Positions 43,175 to 49,951 of a DNA stretch of 49,951 nucleotides are shown piece after piece. Both the position numbers and the translations under genes were made by a program. Within the stretch, counting starts at the first letter, position 1, and each line of letters starts with the position of its first letter. The notes under the pieces were generated by a model. The model made no database searches and had not been told where the DNA came from. It saw only the letters and a program-made list of their open reading frames with translations. This stretch comes from Pollutimonas subterranea (GTDB taxonomy: Bacteria; Pseudomonadota; Gammaproteobacteria; Burkholderiales; Burkholderiaceae_B), in assembly GCF_002849655.1 (NCBI RefSeq), contig NZ_PDNW01000024.1, positions 1-49,951 of the forward strand. Direction: 5' to 3'.

Positions 43175-43735
43175 TCAGACGTCTTCAACGTAGTCGTAGG
43201 AAGTCAGGAACTTGCTTGCATTCCCGGGTATGGCTGGCGCCCTGATGGCGACATAGAGATCGGCGAGGATCATCAAGGCCATCGCGGTAGCGCAAAACCA
43301 GACGGCTCCGCTAAAGATGGCAATGGGCACACCGGCTACGGGCGTCACGGTGCTGAGGCCAATCACGGTTTGCGCCCATCCCCCGTCTATCAACAACCAG
43401 AGAACGGCCAGTATCAGCAGCTGGCGCACTATGTGGATGACCTTCTGTTGCTTCACGGGCAGTCGTACCACCAGCATATTGACCGCCAGATGCTGCTTGG
43501 CGCGAAAGGCCAGGACAGAGCCGATGAAGATCAGCCATACGAAGGTCATGCGCGCCACTTCTTCGGAAATCATGATGCCGGAATTGAAAACATACCGCAT
43601 GACAACATTGCCGAAGACGAGAATCAGCATCAATAACAAACTGAATGCCATGACGGCCGCAAGCACGCCGTGCAAGACGTCCCCGGCTTTCTTTGCGAAT
43701 ACTGCTGCCCTGCTCTTATCATCCACCAACATCAA
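43175..43735 (-). CDS. dctQ: TRAP transporter small permease (DctQ type)
   Basis: This 186-residue four-TM protein carries the DctQ patterns NVVMRYVFNSGIMISEEVARMTFVWLIFIGSVLAFR and HLAVNMLVVRLP. It precedes dctM by 51 bp. Between it and the upstream SDR gene lie 85 bp with two small hairpins (43755-43771 and 43791-43806), which may set the relative expression of this transporter. Confidence 0.92.
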   Translation of the reverse strand: MMLVDDKSRAAVFAKKAGDVLHGVLAAVMAFSLLLMLILVFGNVVMRYVFNSGIMISEEVARMTFVWLIFIGSVLAFRAKQHLAVNMLVVRLPVKQQKVIHIVRQLLILAVLWLLIDGGWAQTVIGLSTVTPVAGVPIAIFSGAVWFCATAMALMILADLYVAIRAPAIPGNASKFLTSYDYVEDV

Positions 43736-43754
43736 AACTCCCGAAACGTGTCAA

Positions 43755-43806
43755 CAGGCCAATACGGCCTGTAAGAACTGCCTGCGCACCAGACACAAGC
43801 GTGTCT
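43755..43806 (-). terminator. Two small hairpins between SDR and dctQ
   Basis: CAGGCC-AATAC-GGCCTG (43755-43771) and AGACAC-AAGC-GTGTCT (43791-43806) each form a perfect 6-bp stem. Neither has a T-run. They lie in the only sizeable gap between the TctABC half and the TRAP half of the long operon. Confidence 0.4.
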
Positions 43807-43820
43807 TGTGCTTTACTGGG

Positions 43821-44576
43821 TCAAGGCATGTACTGCCCGCCGTTTACTTCAATGATCTGGCCCGTCACATACGCCGACATCTCGTTCGACGCGAGGTAAA
43901 GAAACGCCCCCACGCACTCCTGGGCGGTGCCGAATCGACCCATTGGTATGGACGAGCGCATGCCTTCCAATTGCTCGGCGGTGGTGAACTTTTCGTGAAA
44001 GGGAGTGGTGATCACACCCGGCGCGACCGCATTGACCCGGATGCGGCGCGGAATAAGCTCTTTGGCCAGGCCTTTGGTGATCGTGCTGACGAAGCCCTTG
44101 GATCCGGCATACAAACTGGATCCCGGCCCGCCGCCGTTGCGCGCGGCCACGCTGGTCAGATTGACGATGGATGAGCCTTCCGGCATGTGCGGCACCGCAT
44201 AGCGGGTACACATGAGCACCGAACGTACATTCAGGTTGACCACATCATCGAATACCCCATCGTTCATCTCGGTGATTGGCACGCGTTTGACCAAGGCACC
44301 GGCGTTATTGATGAGTACGTCGATACGGCCAAATTTCGCGACAGCTTCGGAAATCAAGTTCTCGCAGTCGGCCGTGTGATGCAGATCGCCCTGCACGGTC
44401 ATTGCACGTTGACCGGTGGCGTCGATTTCGTCAGCCACCGCCTTTGCGGCTTGTGGTGAAGAAAAGTAATGGACGACCACGCTGGCACCGAGGCGTCCGA
44501 ATTCCTGGGCGACTGCTGCACCGATACCCGTGGACGCACCCGTCACGACAATGACTTTGTTCTTCAGGTCATTCAT
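43821..44576 (-). CDS. SDR-family oxidoreductase (glucose-1-dehydrogenase/FabG-like)
   Basis: This 251-residue classical SDR starts at ATG 44576 (MNDLKNKVIVVTGASTGIG), preceded by AAGGAAGG. The cofactor motif TGASTGIG is at 12-19, NNAG at 90-93, catalytic S142, Y156, K160 (YAGSKG) and the usual ending GQIIEVNGGQYMP. The residue set after strand 2 (VVVHYFSS) lacks an acidic NAD-selecting Asp, so NADP use is plausible. Context suggests it oxidises the free aldose to the lactone or acts on a keto-acid intermediate. It overlaps the tctA gene by eight bases. Confidence 0.9.
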   Translation of the reverse strand: MNDLKNKVIVVTGASTGIGAAVAQEFGRLGASVVVHYFSSPQAAKAVADEIDATGQRAMTVQGDLHHTADCENLISEAVAKFGRIDVLINNAGALVKRVPITEMNDGVFDDVVNLNVRSVLMCTRYAVPHMPEGSSIVNLTSVAARNGGGPGSSLYAGSKGFVSTITKGLAKELIPRRIRVNAVAPGVITTPFHEKFTTAEQLEGMRSSIPMGRFGTAQECVGAFLYLASNEMSAYVTGQIIEVNGGQYMP

Positions 44577-46080
44577 ACTGCACCTTCCTTGCACCGTAAA
44601 ATGATTTATAAAATTTGATGAATACGGGCATGATCCAAATCAAGATAGCGAAAATGCCCAGCGCGCATGCAATAGGCCGACTGAAAAACATCAGGAAATC
44701 GCCATCGGCCTTGATCATGGAAAACACGAAGTTCTCTTCCAGCATGCCACCCAGCACGACACCCAGCACCGCCGGCGCGATGGGGAAGTCGTTTTCTTCC
44801 ATGAAGTAGGCGAGCAGGCCCACGCACAGCATGACGATGACTTCGAAAATGCTGTTATTGATGGCGAAAACACCTACGATGCAGAAGATCAGAATCAAAG
44901 GCATCAAAATATTCCGGGGAACATTCAGCACTGTCTTCGCCGCCTTGACGGCCAGGTATCCCAGCGGAAGCATGATGATGTTCGCCATGATGAACACGAT
45001 GAATACCGAATACATTTCAACCGGGCTGTTGGTGAATATCATCGGGCCGGGCGCCATATTCTTCATGTACAACACGCCAATGACGATGGCGGTGATGGAA
45101 TCCCCCGGAATTCCAAATACCAATGCGGGAATCCATGCTCCGGCCAACGCAGAATTATTCGCTGCGCCCGCCTCGACGATGCCTTCCACATGTCCGGTAC
45201 CAAATTTTTTCGGCTCTTTGGAAAAACGCTTGCTCACGCCATAAGACATCCATGCTGCGATGTCGGCCCCTGCCCCGGGCAAGGCACCTACCGCCGTGCC
45301 CAGTGTGCAGCCTCGGACGATGGACATGGGGTATTTTTTGGTCAGTCCCCACATGCCGGTAAAAATATTGCCCACACTCGCCTTGATTTCCACCCGCTTC
45401 TGCTCTGAGTTCGTGGCATAGCGCAAGACTTCAGAGATGGCGAACATGCCCACCATCATGGGAAGCAACGTGACGCCGTTCAGCAGATCTTCATTGCCAA
45501 ACGTGAATCGTGGAAATGCCGCAGGATTGTTCATGCCCACGCACGCCAGCAGCAAGCCTATGAAGAGCGACACGAAGCCCTTCAGTGTGCTGGCCGGCGA
45601 GATGAAGATGGCACACGACAGGCCGAGCACCACCAGCCAGAAAAACTCGTAGGAGGAAAAATTCAGCGCAAAATCGGCCAGCGCGGGCGCGGCAGCAATC
45701 AGCACAATGGTGCCGAACAAGCCGCCGACGAACGAAAACACAATGCTCGCGCCCAACGCGGTATCGGCCTGCCCCTTTTTTGTCATCGAGAAGGCTTCGT
45801 CGGTATAGGCCGCTGATGAAGGGGTGCCAGGAATGCGTAGCAGGCATCCGGGGATATCACCCGATGTAATGGCCATCGCCGTTGCCGTCACCATCATCGC
45901 CACAGCAGGCACAGGGTCCATGAAAAAGGTGATGGGAACCAGCAGCGCCACGGCCATCGTCGCGCTCAAGCCTGGCACCGCCCCCACAAACAAGCCGAAT
46001 ACGGCGGCAATTAGGATCACGCCCAATACGAAAGGGTCGGTGACCTGGTGGAATGCGGCAAGAAGATTCGTGAAGTCCAT
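44569..46080 (-). CDS. tctA: Tripartite tricarboxylate transporter large permease TctA
   Basis: This 503-residue polytopic protein (about 12 TM) starts at ATG 46080 (MDFTNLLAAFHQV); an earlier start would overlap tctB. The TctA family signature is visible: GVILIAAVFGLFVGAVPGLSATMAVALLVPIT, FMDPVPAVAMM, the GDIPGCLLRIPGTPSSAAYTDEAFSMTKKGQA segment and its repeat GALPGAGADIAAWMSYGVSKRFSKEP. TctA is the ion-coupled permease fed by the TctC/Bug protein encoded upstream. It lies four bases after tctB and overlaps the SDR gene by eight bases. Confidence 0.95.
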   Translation of the reverse strand: MDFTNLLAAFHQVTDPFVLGVILIAAVFGLFVGAVPGLSATMAVALLVPITFFMDPVPAVAMMVTATAMAITSGDIPGCLLRIPGTPSSAAYTDEAFSMTKKGQADTALGASIVFSFVGGLFGTIVLIAAAPALADFALNFSSYEFFWLVVLGLSCAIFISPASTLKGFVSLFIGLLLACVGMNNPAAFPRFTFGNEDLLNGVTLLPMMVGMFAISEVLRYATNSEQKRVEIKASVGNIFTGMWGLTKKYPMSIVRGCTLGTAVGALPGAGADIAAWMSYGVSKRFSKEPKKFGTGHVEGIVEAGAANNSALAGAWIPALVFGIPGDSITAIVIGVLYMKNMAPGPMIFTNSPVEMYSVFIVFIMANIIMLPLGYLAVKAAKTVLNVPRNILMPLILIFCIVGVFAINNSIFEVIVMLCVGLLAYFMEENDFPIAPAVLGVVLGGMLEENFVFSMIKADGDFLMFFSRPIACALGIFAILIWIMPVFIKFYKSFYGARKVQYE

Positions 46081-46084
46081 GACG

Positions 46085-46558
46085 TCACCACGCAATTGTT
46101 TCAAGCAGTCCCCAAGGCAAGGGCACCATGAGGACGCTATAGAACATAAAGTGGATAACGAAAGAGCCGATGGCCGCCACGGCAATGGCGAGCGGCCATC
46201 GCACCTTGAAGGCAAGGAAAAGCACCAGCAACACCAGGCCCGACGTGATGAGAAAGCCCAGGTATTCCGCCACGGCGAAATAGAAAAAGAGCGATCCAGG
46301 TATCAACAAAAACCGTAAGACCGACGCCTTGTCCCGCAACCAGGCGGGCATCATCGTGGGCGAATCAGTCTTCCGGTTTCTTAGGCCCTGGACTATCAAC
46401 AATATGGAACATGCCAGCATCCCGATGGCAATAGCGCGCGGAAACAGTCCCGCACCGAAGTTCTGGCCGGGGATTGCCGGAAAGGAAAGAGCCATCAAGA
46501 AAACGGCAATCGAAAAAATGCCGAGCACCACGCCGACGAGGGCATCATTGATCTTCAT
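46085..46558 (-). CDS. tctB: Tripartite tricarboxylate transporter small permease TctB
   Basis: This 157-residue protein with four hydrophobic helices begins MKINDALVGVVLGIFSIAVF and includes FPAIPGQNFGAGLFPRAIAIGM, the family's conserved segment after helix 1. A basic cytoplasmic loop follows helix 2. It is the small membrane subunit between tctC (77 bp upstream) and tctA (4 bp downstream). Confidence 0.92.
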   Translation of the reverse strand: MKINDALVGVVLGIFSIAVFLMALSFPAIPGQNFGAGLFPRAIAIGMLACSILLIVQGLRNRKTDSPTMMPAWLRDKASVLRFLLIPGSLFFYFAVAEYLGFLITSGLVLLVLFLAFKVRWPLAIAVAAIGSFVIHFMFYSVLMVPLPWGLLETIAW

Positions 46559-46635
46559 TGTCGCTCACAGGAAAAGGGAGGTGCCGGACAAGCCATACTT
46601 GCCTTGCCGGCCCTTCTTTGGAGGTTGCTACAGGA

Positions 46636-47616
46636 TCATTTTGCGGGTTCGCGGGCCATGCCGATGGCAGCAATGACTTCGCCGAATTCAGCTTCCGACT
46701 TCTGCATGAAGACGCCGTAATCGGCCCCGCCGGCATAGCCCACCCCGAAGCCGCGCGACTTCATGAAATCGGTGAACTCTTTGCTTTGGTTTATGTTCTT
46801 CAACGCGGCAACCATCTTTTGCGTTACGTCCTCGGGCAAGCCCTTGGGGCCGGCAATTCCACGCCAGACTCCTGTCGTCCAGTCGCTGCCTATCGATTCT
46901 TTCAAGGTCGGCACGTCGGGATACAAGGGCTCGCGCTTGTCGGCCATGACGGCAAGAGGCCTGGCCTTGCCCGCATCGATCATGGATCTCGCCTCGGGCA
47001 ATGAAGTAGGCACAATGTCTATACCGCCGGCGGCCAGTTCAAGCATGGCGGGCGCCGCACCGTTGGAAGGAACAAACGGTGCGGCCAGGGGATCGATATT
47101 GAGATTCTTGAGCAGGCCCGCCAAGGCAATGTGCCAGATGCCGCCTTGGCCTGTTCCCGAAGCCTTCAACTTGCCCGGATTGGCCTTGATGGCGTCGATG
47201 AGCTCGGCCATCGTCTTGTAGGGCGACGAAGCGCTGACCGACACCGCCGCCGGATCTACATTCATCAGGGCGAGAGGGGTGTAGTCGGCAGGGGAAAGCG
47301 TGGTCAGGCCCTGCTTCTTCATCATCGCTATCTCGACGGTCAACATGCCCAGAGTGTAGCCATCGGGCTTGGCCTTTGCGATGGCCGAGTGACCCACGAC
47401 ACCGTTACCGCCGGTACGATTGACGACGTTCACCGGTTGTCCGAGTTCTTTTTCCAGCTGAGCGGCAATAATGCGAGCGGTGGCATCCGTGCCGCCGCCA
47501 GCCCCCCAAGGCACAATCATGGTGATGGGTCTTTCGGGCCAGGCCGCATGGGCCGTGCTGACCACCAGTCCGGCAACAAGAGTCATGGCCGATTTAAACA
47601 AGAACCTTTTTTTCAT
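46636..47616 (-). CDS. tctC: Tripartite tricarboxylate transporter receptor TctC (Bug family)
   Basis: This 326-residue periplasmic solute receptor has a signal peptide ending STAHA-AWPERP. The mature start WPERPITMIVPWGAGGGTDATARIIAAQLEKELGQPVNVVNRTGGNGVVG is the classic Bug pattern, followed by SPYKTMAELIDAIKANPGKLKASGTGQGG. Unlike most Bug proteins, which are orphans in Alcaligenaceae, this one is next to its own TctBA permease and so probably has a dedicated role. The substrate may be the sugar acid or lactone processed by the operon. Confidence 0.94.
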   Translation of the reverse strand: MKKRFLFKSAMTLVAGLVVSTAHAAWPERPITMIVPWGAGGGTDATARIIAAQLEKELGQPVNVVNRTGGNGVVGHSAIAKAKPDGYTLGMLTVEIAMMKKQGLTTLSPADYTPLALMNVDPAAVSVSASSPYKTMAELIDAIKANPGKLKASGTGQGGIWHIALAGLLKNLNIDPLAAPFVPSNGAAPAMLELAAGGIDIVPTSLPEARSMIDAGKARPLAVMADKREPLYPDVPTLKESIGSDWTTGVWRGIAGPKGLPEDVTQKMVAALKNINQSKEFTDFMKSRGFGVGYAGGADYGVFMQKSEAEFGEVIAAIGMAREPAK

Positions 47617-47813
47617 TTGTCTCTCTCCAGTCTTTTATAAAAATAGTGACATGTTTTCTGAAGCGCATGCATATTGCTTACCGCTACCTGCCCATTTCCT
47701 CCTTGTATAGCGTTGAAAAAGCCATCGTGGCGCCGGACGTTTTTAGTGCATGGTAATGCCGCTCGCACGTCCGATGACAAGATAATTGACTCGGTACTTT
47801 CCCGAATGCGCGC
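47617..47813 (-). other. 197-bp intra-operon gap between FAH hydrolase and tctC
   Basis: This is the longest gap in the ten-gene operon. I see no open frame of note. It may contain an internal promoter for the transporter genes (AT-rich TCTTTTATAAAAATAG lies 25 bp before tctC), but no terminator with a T-run is visible. Confidence 0.4.
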
Positions 47814-48671
47814 CTAATCCAGCAATGCGGCATCCCAAGCATGTACCTTCTGTTCCTGCTCGCCCAAACCCTCTATGCCCAAACGCATGACGTCACCCGC
47901 TTTCAGGTACAAAGGTGGCTTCTGTCCGAGCCCGACACCGGGCGGGGTGCCCGTTGAAATCAGATCACCGGGATACAGCGTGGTGAACTGGCTGATGTAA
48001 TGAATGAGATAAGCCACATCGAAAATCATGGTTTTGGTGCTGCCATTCTGGAAGCGCTTGCCATTGACGTCGAGCCACATGGCAAGGTCTTGCGGATCGG
48101 CGATCTCATCAGCGGTAACCAGCCACGGACCAATGGGACCGAAGGTGTCGCATCCCTTGCCCTTGTCCCAAGTGCCGCCACGCTCGATCTGGTATTCGCG
48201 CTCGGACACGTCATTGACCACGCAGTATCCCGCGACATGCTTGAGCGCATCGGCCAGGCTGACATAACGCGCCTTGGAACCTATCACCACACCCAGCTCG
48301 ACTTCCCAATCGGTCTTGACGGAACCCTGTGGAATAACAACGGCGTCATTGGGGCCAGTGGGCCGAGACCACTTATTGAACAGAATGGGTTCCTTGGGCA
48401 CTTCGGCGCCAGTCTCGGCAGCATGATCGCTATAGTTCAACCCCACGCAAATAAACTTGCCCATACCTGAATAAGGCGTGCCGATGCGTCCGGGATGCTC
48501 GATGAGCGGCAGGCTGCTAACGTCGATAGCCTGCAAGGTTTTCAGCTGTTCCGGGCTCAGGCTTTCTGCGGTAATGTCGGATACCTTTCTCGACAGGTCA
48601 CGGACCTTGCCCTGGGCATCCAGGCATCCGGGCTTTTCGTTTCCAACAGGTCCATATCGCAATAGCTTCAT
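47814..48671 (-). CDS. Fumarylacetoacetate hydrolase-family protein (2,4-diketo-3-deoxy sugar-acid hydrolase type)
   Basis: This 285-residue FAH-fold protein carries metal ligands E123, E125 (DWEVELGVVIG) and D154 (GYCVVNDVSERE), plus the lysine-bearing loop LFNKWSRPTGPNDAVVIP and the C-terminal GDLISTGTPPGVGLGQKP. The length and these motifs fit 2,4-diketo-3-deoxy-L-fuconate hydrolase and ureidoglycolate-lyase-like members. With the KDF-type dehydrogenase immediately upstream (25 bp), it is best read as the enzyme that cleaves a 2,4-diketo-3-deoxy acid to pyruvate plus a hydroxy acid (lactate from a 6-deoxy sugar, glycolate from a pentose). Cytoplasmic. Confidence 0.88.
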   Translation of the reverse strand: MKLLRYGPVGNEKPGCLDAQGKVRDLSRKVSDITAESLSPEQLKTLQAIDVSSLPLIEHPGRIGTPYSGMGKFICVGLNYSDHAAETGAEVPKEPILFNKWSRPTGPNDAVVIPQGSVKTDWEVELGVVIGSKARYVSLADALKHVAGYCVVNDVSEREYQIERGGTWDKGKGCDTFGPIGPWLVTADEIADPQDLAMWLDVNGKRFQNGSTKTMIFDVAYLIHYISQFTTLYPGDLISTGTPPGVGLGQKPPLYLKAGDVMRLGIEGLGEQEQKVHAWDAALLD

Positions 48672-48696
48672 GATTTTTTCCTTTTAAATTCGTGGA

Positions 48697-49443
48697 CTAG
48701 TTGGACCAGCCACCATCAATAATATGTGTCGTACCGGTCGTAAAAGACGATTCGTCCGAGGCCAGATATACCGCCAGGGCGGCGATCTCTTGCGCCTTGC
48801 CGACTCGCCCTATGGGCTGGCGTGACACGAATGCCGCGTGTATTTCCTGCTCGGTCTTGCCGTACTTGCTGGCCTGGGATGCGATACGCCCCCTGAGCGA
48901 TGGGGACTCCACTGTGCCCGGGCAAATGGCATTGCAGCGTATGCCTTGCGAAACGAAGTCGGCCGCTACCGCCTTGGTCAGGCCGATGACAGCAGCCTTG
49001 GTGGTTCCATAGACGAAGCGATTAGGCACGCCTTTTATGCTGGAAGCTGCAGACGACATATTGATGATCGAGGCCTGGGGGCGCTGCAACATGCCGGGCA
49101 AGAATGCCCGGATCATGTGATACATGGCCGTGACGTTCAAATCGAATGAAAAATTCCAGGCATCCAGATCACAATCAAGAATGGTTCCATCGTCGACGTA
49201 GCCGGCGCAATTGAACAAGACATCGATGCCGCCAAGCTCGGCGGACAAGGCCTTTACTTGATCAGGCTTGGTGACGTCGAGGCGATGCACCTGGCAACCC
49301 GCCAGGTCGGCAAGCAAGCCTTCATTGATATCGGTGGCAATAACCCGGGCCCCCTCCGCCGCAAACAGCTCGGCGGTTGCCCGCCCTATCCCCTGCCCCG
49401 CTGCTGTCACCACTGCGGTCTTCCCAGCCAAACGACCTGCCAT
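48697..49443 (-). CDS. SDR-family 2-keto-3-deoxy sugar-acid dehydrogenase (2-keto-3-deoxy-L-fuconate dehydrogenase-like)
   Basis: This 248-residue SDR starts at ATG 49443 (MAGRLAGKTAVVTAAGQGIG), with GGAG seven bases upstream; an ATG four codons earlier (49455) is possible. The motif TAAGQGIG at 13-20 replaces the common TGASxGIG and, with RATAELFAAEGARVIATDIN and D38 at the end of strand 2 (NAD preference), is typical of the DHRS6/KDF-dehydrogenase group. Catalytic residues are S130/S131, Y145 and K149 (VYGTTKAA). It would oxidise the 2-keto-3-deoxy acid to the 2,4-diketo acid. It is first in the ten-gene operon and diverges from the broken iclR gene. Confidence 0.88.
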   Translation of the reverse strand: MAGRLAGKTAVVTAAGQGIGRATAELFAAEGARVIATDINEGLLADLAGCQVHRLDVTKPDQVKALSAELGGIDVLFNCAGYVDDGTILDCDLDAWNFSFDLNVTAMYHMIRAFLPGMLQRPQASIINMSSAASSIKGVPNRFVYGTTKAAVIGLTKAVAADFVSQGIRCNAICPGTVESPSLRGRIASQASKYGKTEQEIHAAFVSRQPIGRVGKAQEIAALAVYLASDESSFTTGTTHIIDGGWSN

Positions 49444-49512
49444 TCTTTGCTCCATTATTTTCCAGCACTCAGGACGCGCGCTTCGAAAGAATGGCGTCTT
49501 GTATTTTATTTA

Positions 49513-49525
49513 TGAAATAGCATTT
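49513..49525. promoter_or_regulatory. Candidate IclR operator, operon side
   Basis: GAAATAGCATTTC is a perfect GAAAT-N3-ATTTC palindrome 58-70 bp before the first operon gene. A near-identical site (AAAATAGAATTTC) lies at 49676-49688 near the iclR start. Confidence 0.55.
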
Positions 49526-49675
49526 CCGATTACAGCGCTTATCCTAAGCCAGACATTGCGCTCGATCAATCAAATACTGTGCGATCCGCACTAGGGATTT
49601 CCCGCTGAATAGGCGTATTCCCTAAAATACCCTCAAAACCTGAACAAAAATGTCATCAAGGAGTAATTCGTATAT

Positions 49676-49688
49676 AAAATAGAATTTC
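49676..49688. promoter_or_regulatory. Candidate IclR operator, regulator side
   Basis: AAAATAGAATTTC matches the palindrome at 49513-49525 at 11 of 13 positions. It lies 34 bp before the iclR start codon, within a very AT-rich stretch (TATATAAAATAG, CATATAAAATTT) likely to contain the iclR promoter. Confidence 0.5.
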
Positions 49689-49721
49689 TCATATAAAATT
49701 TGTTGTGTGGTCGGAGCGCTT

Positions 49722-49862
49722 ATGAATAACACCACGTTGGGCGGCACGCCAGACACGGATGAGCCACCTGCAGATAAGGTCACGCGCTACGCGGCGCCGG
49801 CGCTGGAGAAAGGGCTCGACATCCTAGCCCGGAAATTTCATTATTGTTGTAGAAACGGGTAG
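49722..49862 (+). pseudogene. IclR-family regulator truncated by an insertion sequence
   Basis: The frame encodes MNNTTLGGTPDTDEPPADKV and then TRYAAPALEKGLDIL, the well-known (Y/A)APALEKGLDIL start of IclR-type HTH proteins. At 49825 the IS begins, the frame continues with foreign residues (ARKFHYCCRNG) and stops at 49862. Only about 35 of an expected 250-270 codons remain, before the recognition helix, so the protein cannot function. The gene is divergent from the sugar-acid operon, which it probably regulated. The GCGCTTATG start has a weak GGAG a few bases upstream. Confidence 0.85.
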
Positions 49863-49951
49863 GCAATCCCGTGCCAAAGGCTTATGGTTACTGGTATTCG
49901 ACGCCACAACCAAACGGGATTGCCTATGCCAAATCGTACCACTGAACATCT
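49825..49951 (+). mobile_element. Insertion sequence edge (partial), right copy
   Basis: These 127 bases are the exact reverse complement of bases 1-127. The element starts after CTAG in the iclR gene. Inside it, TAGGCAATCCCGT (49860-49872) and ACGGGATTGCCTA (49914-49926) form a 13-bp perfect inverted repeat, and a transposase-like frame begins at ATG 49884 or ATG 49926 (MPNRTTEH) and runs off the window. Family undetermined. Confidence 0.78.

Noticed and set aside
1-49951. The whole window as a composite transposon flanked by inverted IS copies
   Set aside because: The two IS edges sit next to different four-base flanks (TTAG, CTAG), the interior is mostly conserved chromosomal gene content (ribA, dbpA, nrdJ, cioAB), and the exact 127-bp overlap fits contig ends.
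1-49951. CRISPR array, tRNA or rRNA genes
   Set aside because: No regularly spaced direct repeats, tRNA T-loop (GGTTCGAATCC-like) sequence or rRNA-like sequence was seen anywhere in the window.

Overview
The window is a 50-kb stretch of a GC-rich betaproteobacterial chromosome, most likely from Alcaligenaceae (the Achromobacter, Bordetella, Pusillimonas or Castellaniella neighbourhood). This rests on an abundance of TRAP and TctABC/Bug-type transporters, a cyanide-insensitive bd oxidase with DUF2474, a cobalamin-dependent ribonucleotide reductase and a NirK/NorCBQD denitrification block. The genus is inference. No rRNA, tRNA, CRISPR array or phage genes were seen.

Both ends carry the same 127-bp sequence in inverted orientation. 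It is the edge of an insertion sequence whose transposase reads outward. The right copy cuts an iclR-type regulator after about 35 codons. The exact length of 127 suggests that the window is an assembly contig ending at IS repeats.

Left to right: (1) an AraC regulator divergent from an acyl-CoA ligase, a crotonase and an orphan branched-chain-amino-acid-type binding protein (0.2-5.1 kb). (2) Small cell-envelope and housekeeping genes: a DUF2058 protein, a short CsbD-like protein, a DNA/RNA nonspecific endonuclease, a lipoprotein and a two-TM protein (5.2-8.2 kb). (3) A nitric-oxide/nitrite respiration block: nirK with an extra N-terminal cupredoxin, an OPT-family transporter, a 41-aa membrane peptide, a two-haem NorC, NorB, NorQ and NorD (8.3-17.4 kb). 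NirK would make NO from nitrite and NorCB would reduce it to N2O; no nitrate or N2O reductase gene is present here. (4) LysR/azoR, dbpA, ribA and a set of unknown small proteins including a tandem paralogous pair (17.4-23.4 kb).

(5) A LacI-controlled locus (23.4-29.5 kb): a TRAP transporter diverges from lacI, a 2-hydroxyacid dehydrogenase and an amidohydrolase-superfamily lactonase or isomerase. Matching palindromes lie in front of both transcription units. (6) A secreted sorbosone-dehydrogenase/PEBP fusion, ExoD, an SDR, class II RNR and the CioAB/DUF2474 oxidase (29.5-38.8 kb). (7) A ten-gene minus-strand operon (38.9-49.4 kb): two SDRs, an FAH-family hydrolase, a sugar-acid dehydratase, a complete TctCBA transporter and a complete TRAP transporter. 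Together they form a non-phosphorylative sugar-acid pathway: dehydrate the aldonate, oxidise the 2-keto-3-deoxy acid, then hydrolyse the 2,4-diketo acid to pyruvate plus a hydroxy acid. Its divergent IclR regulator is the gene destroyed by the IS at the right end.
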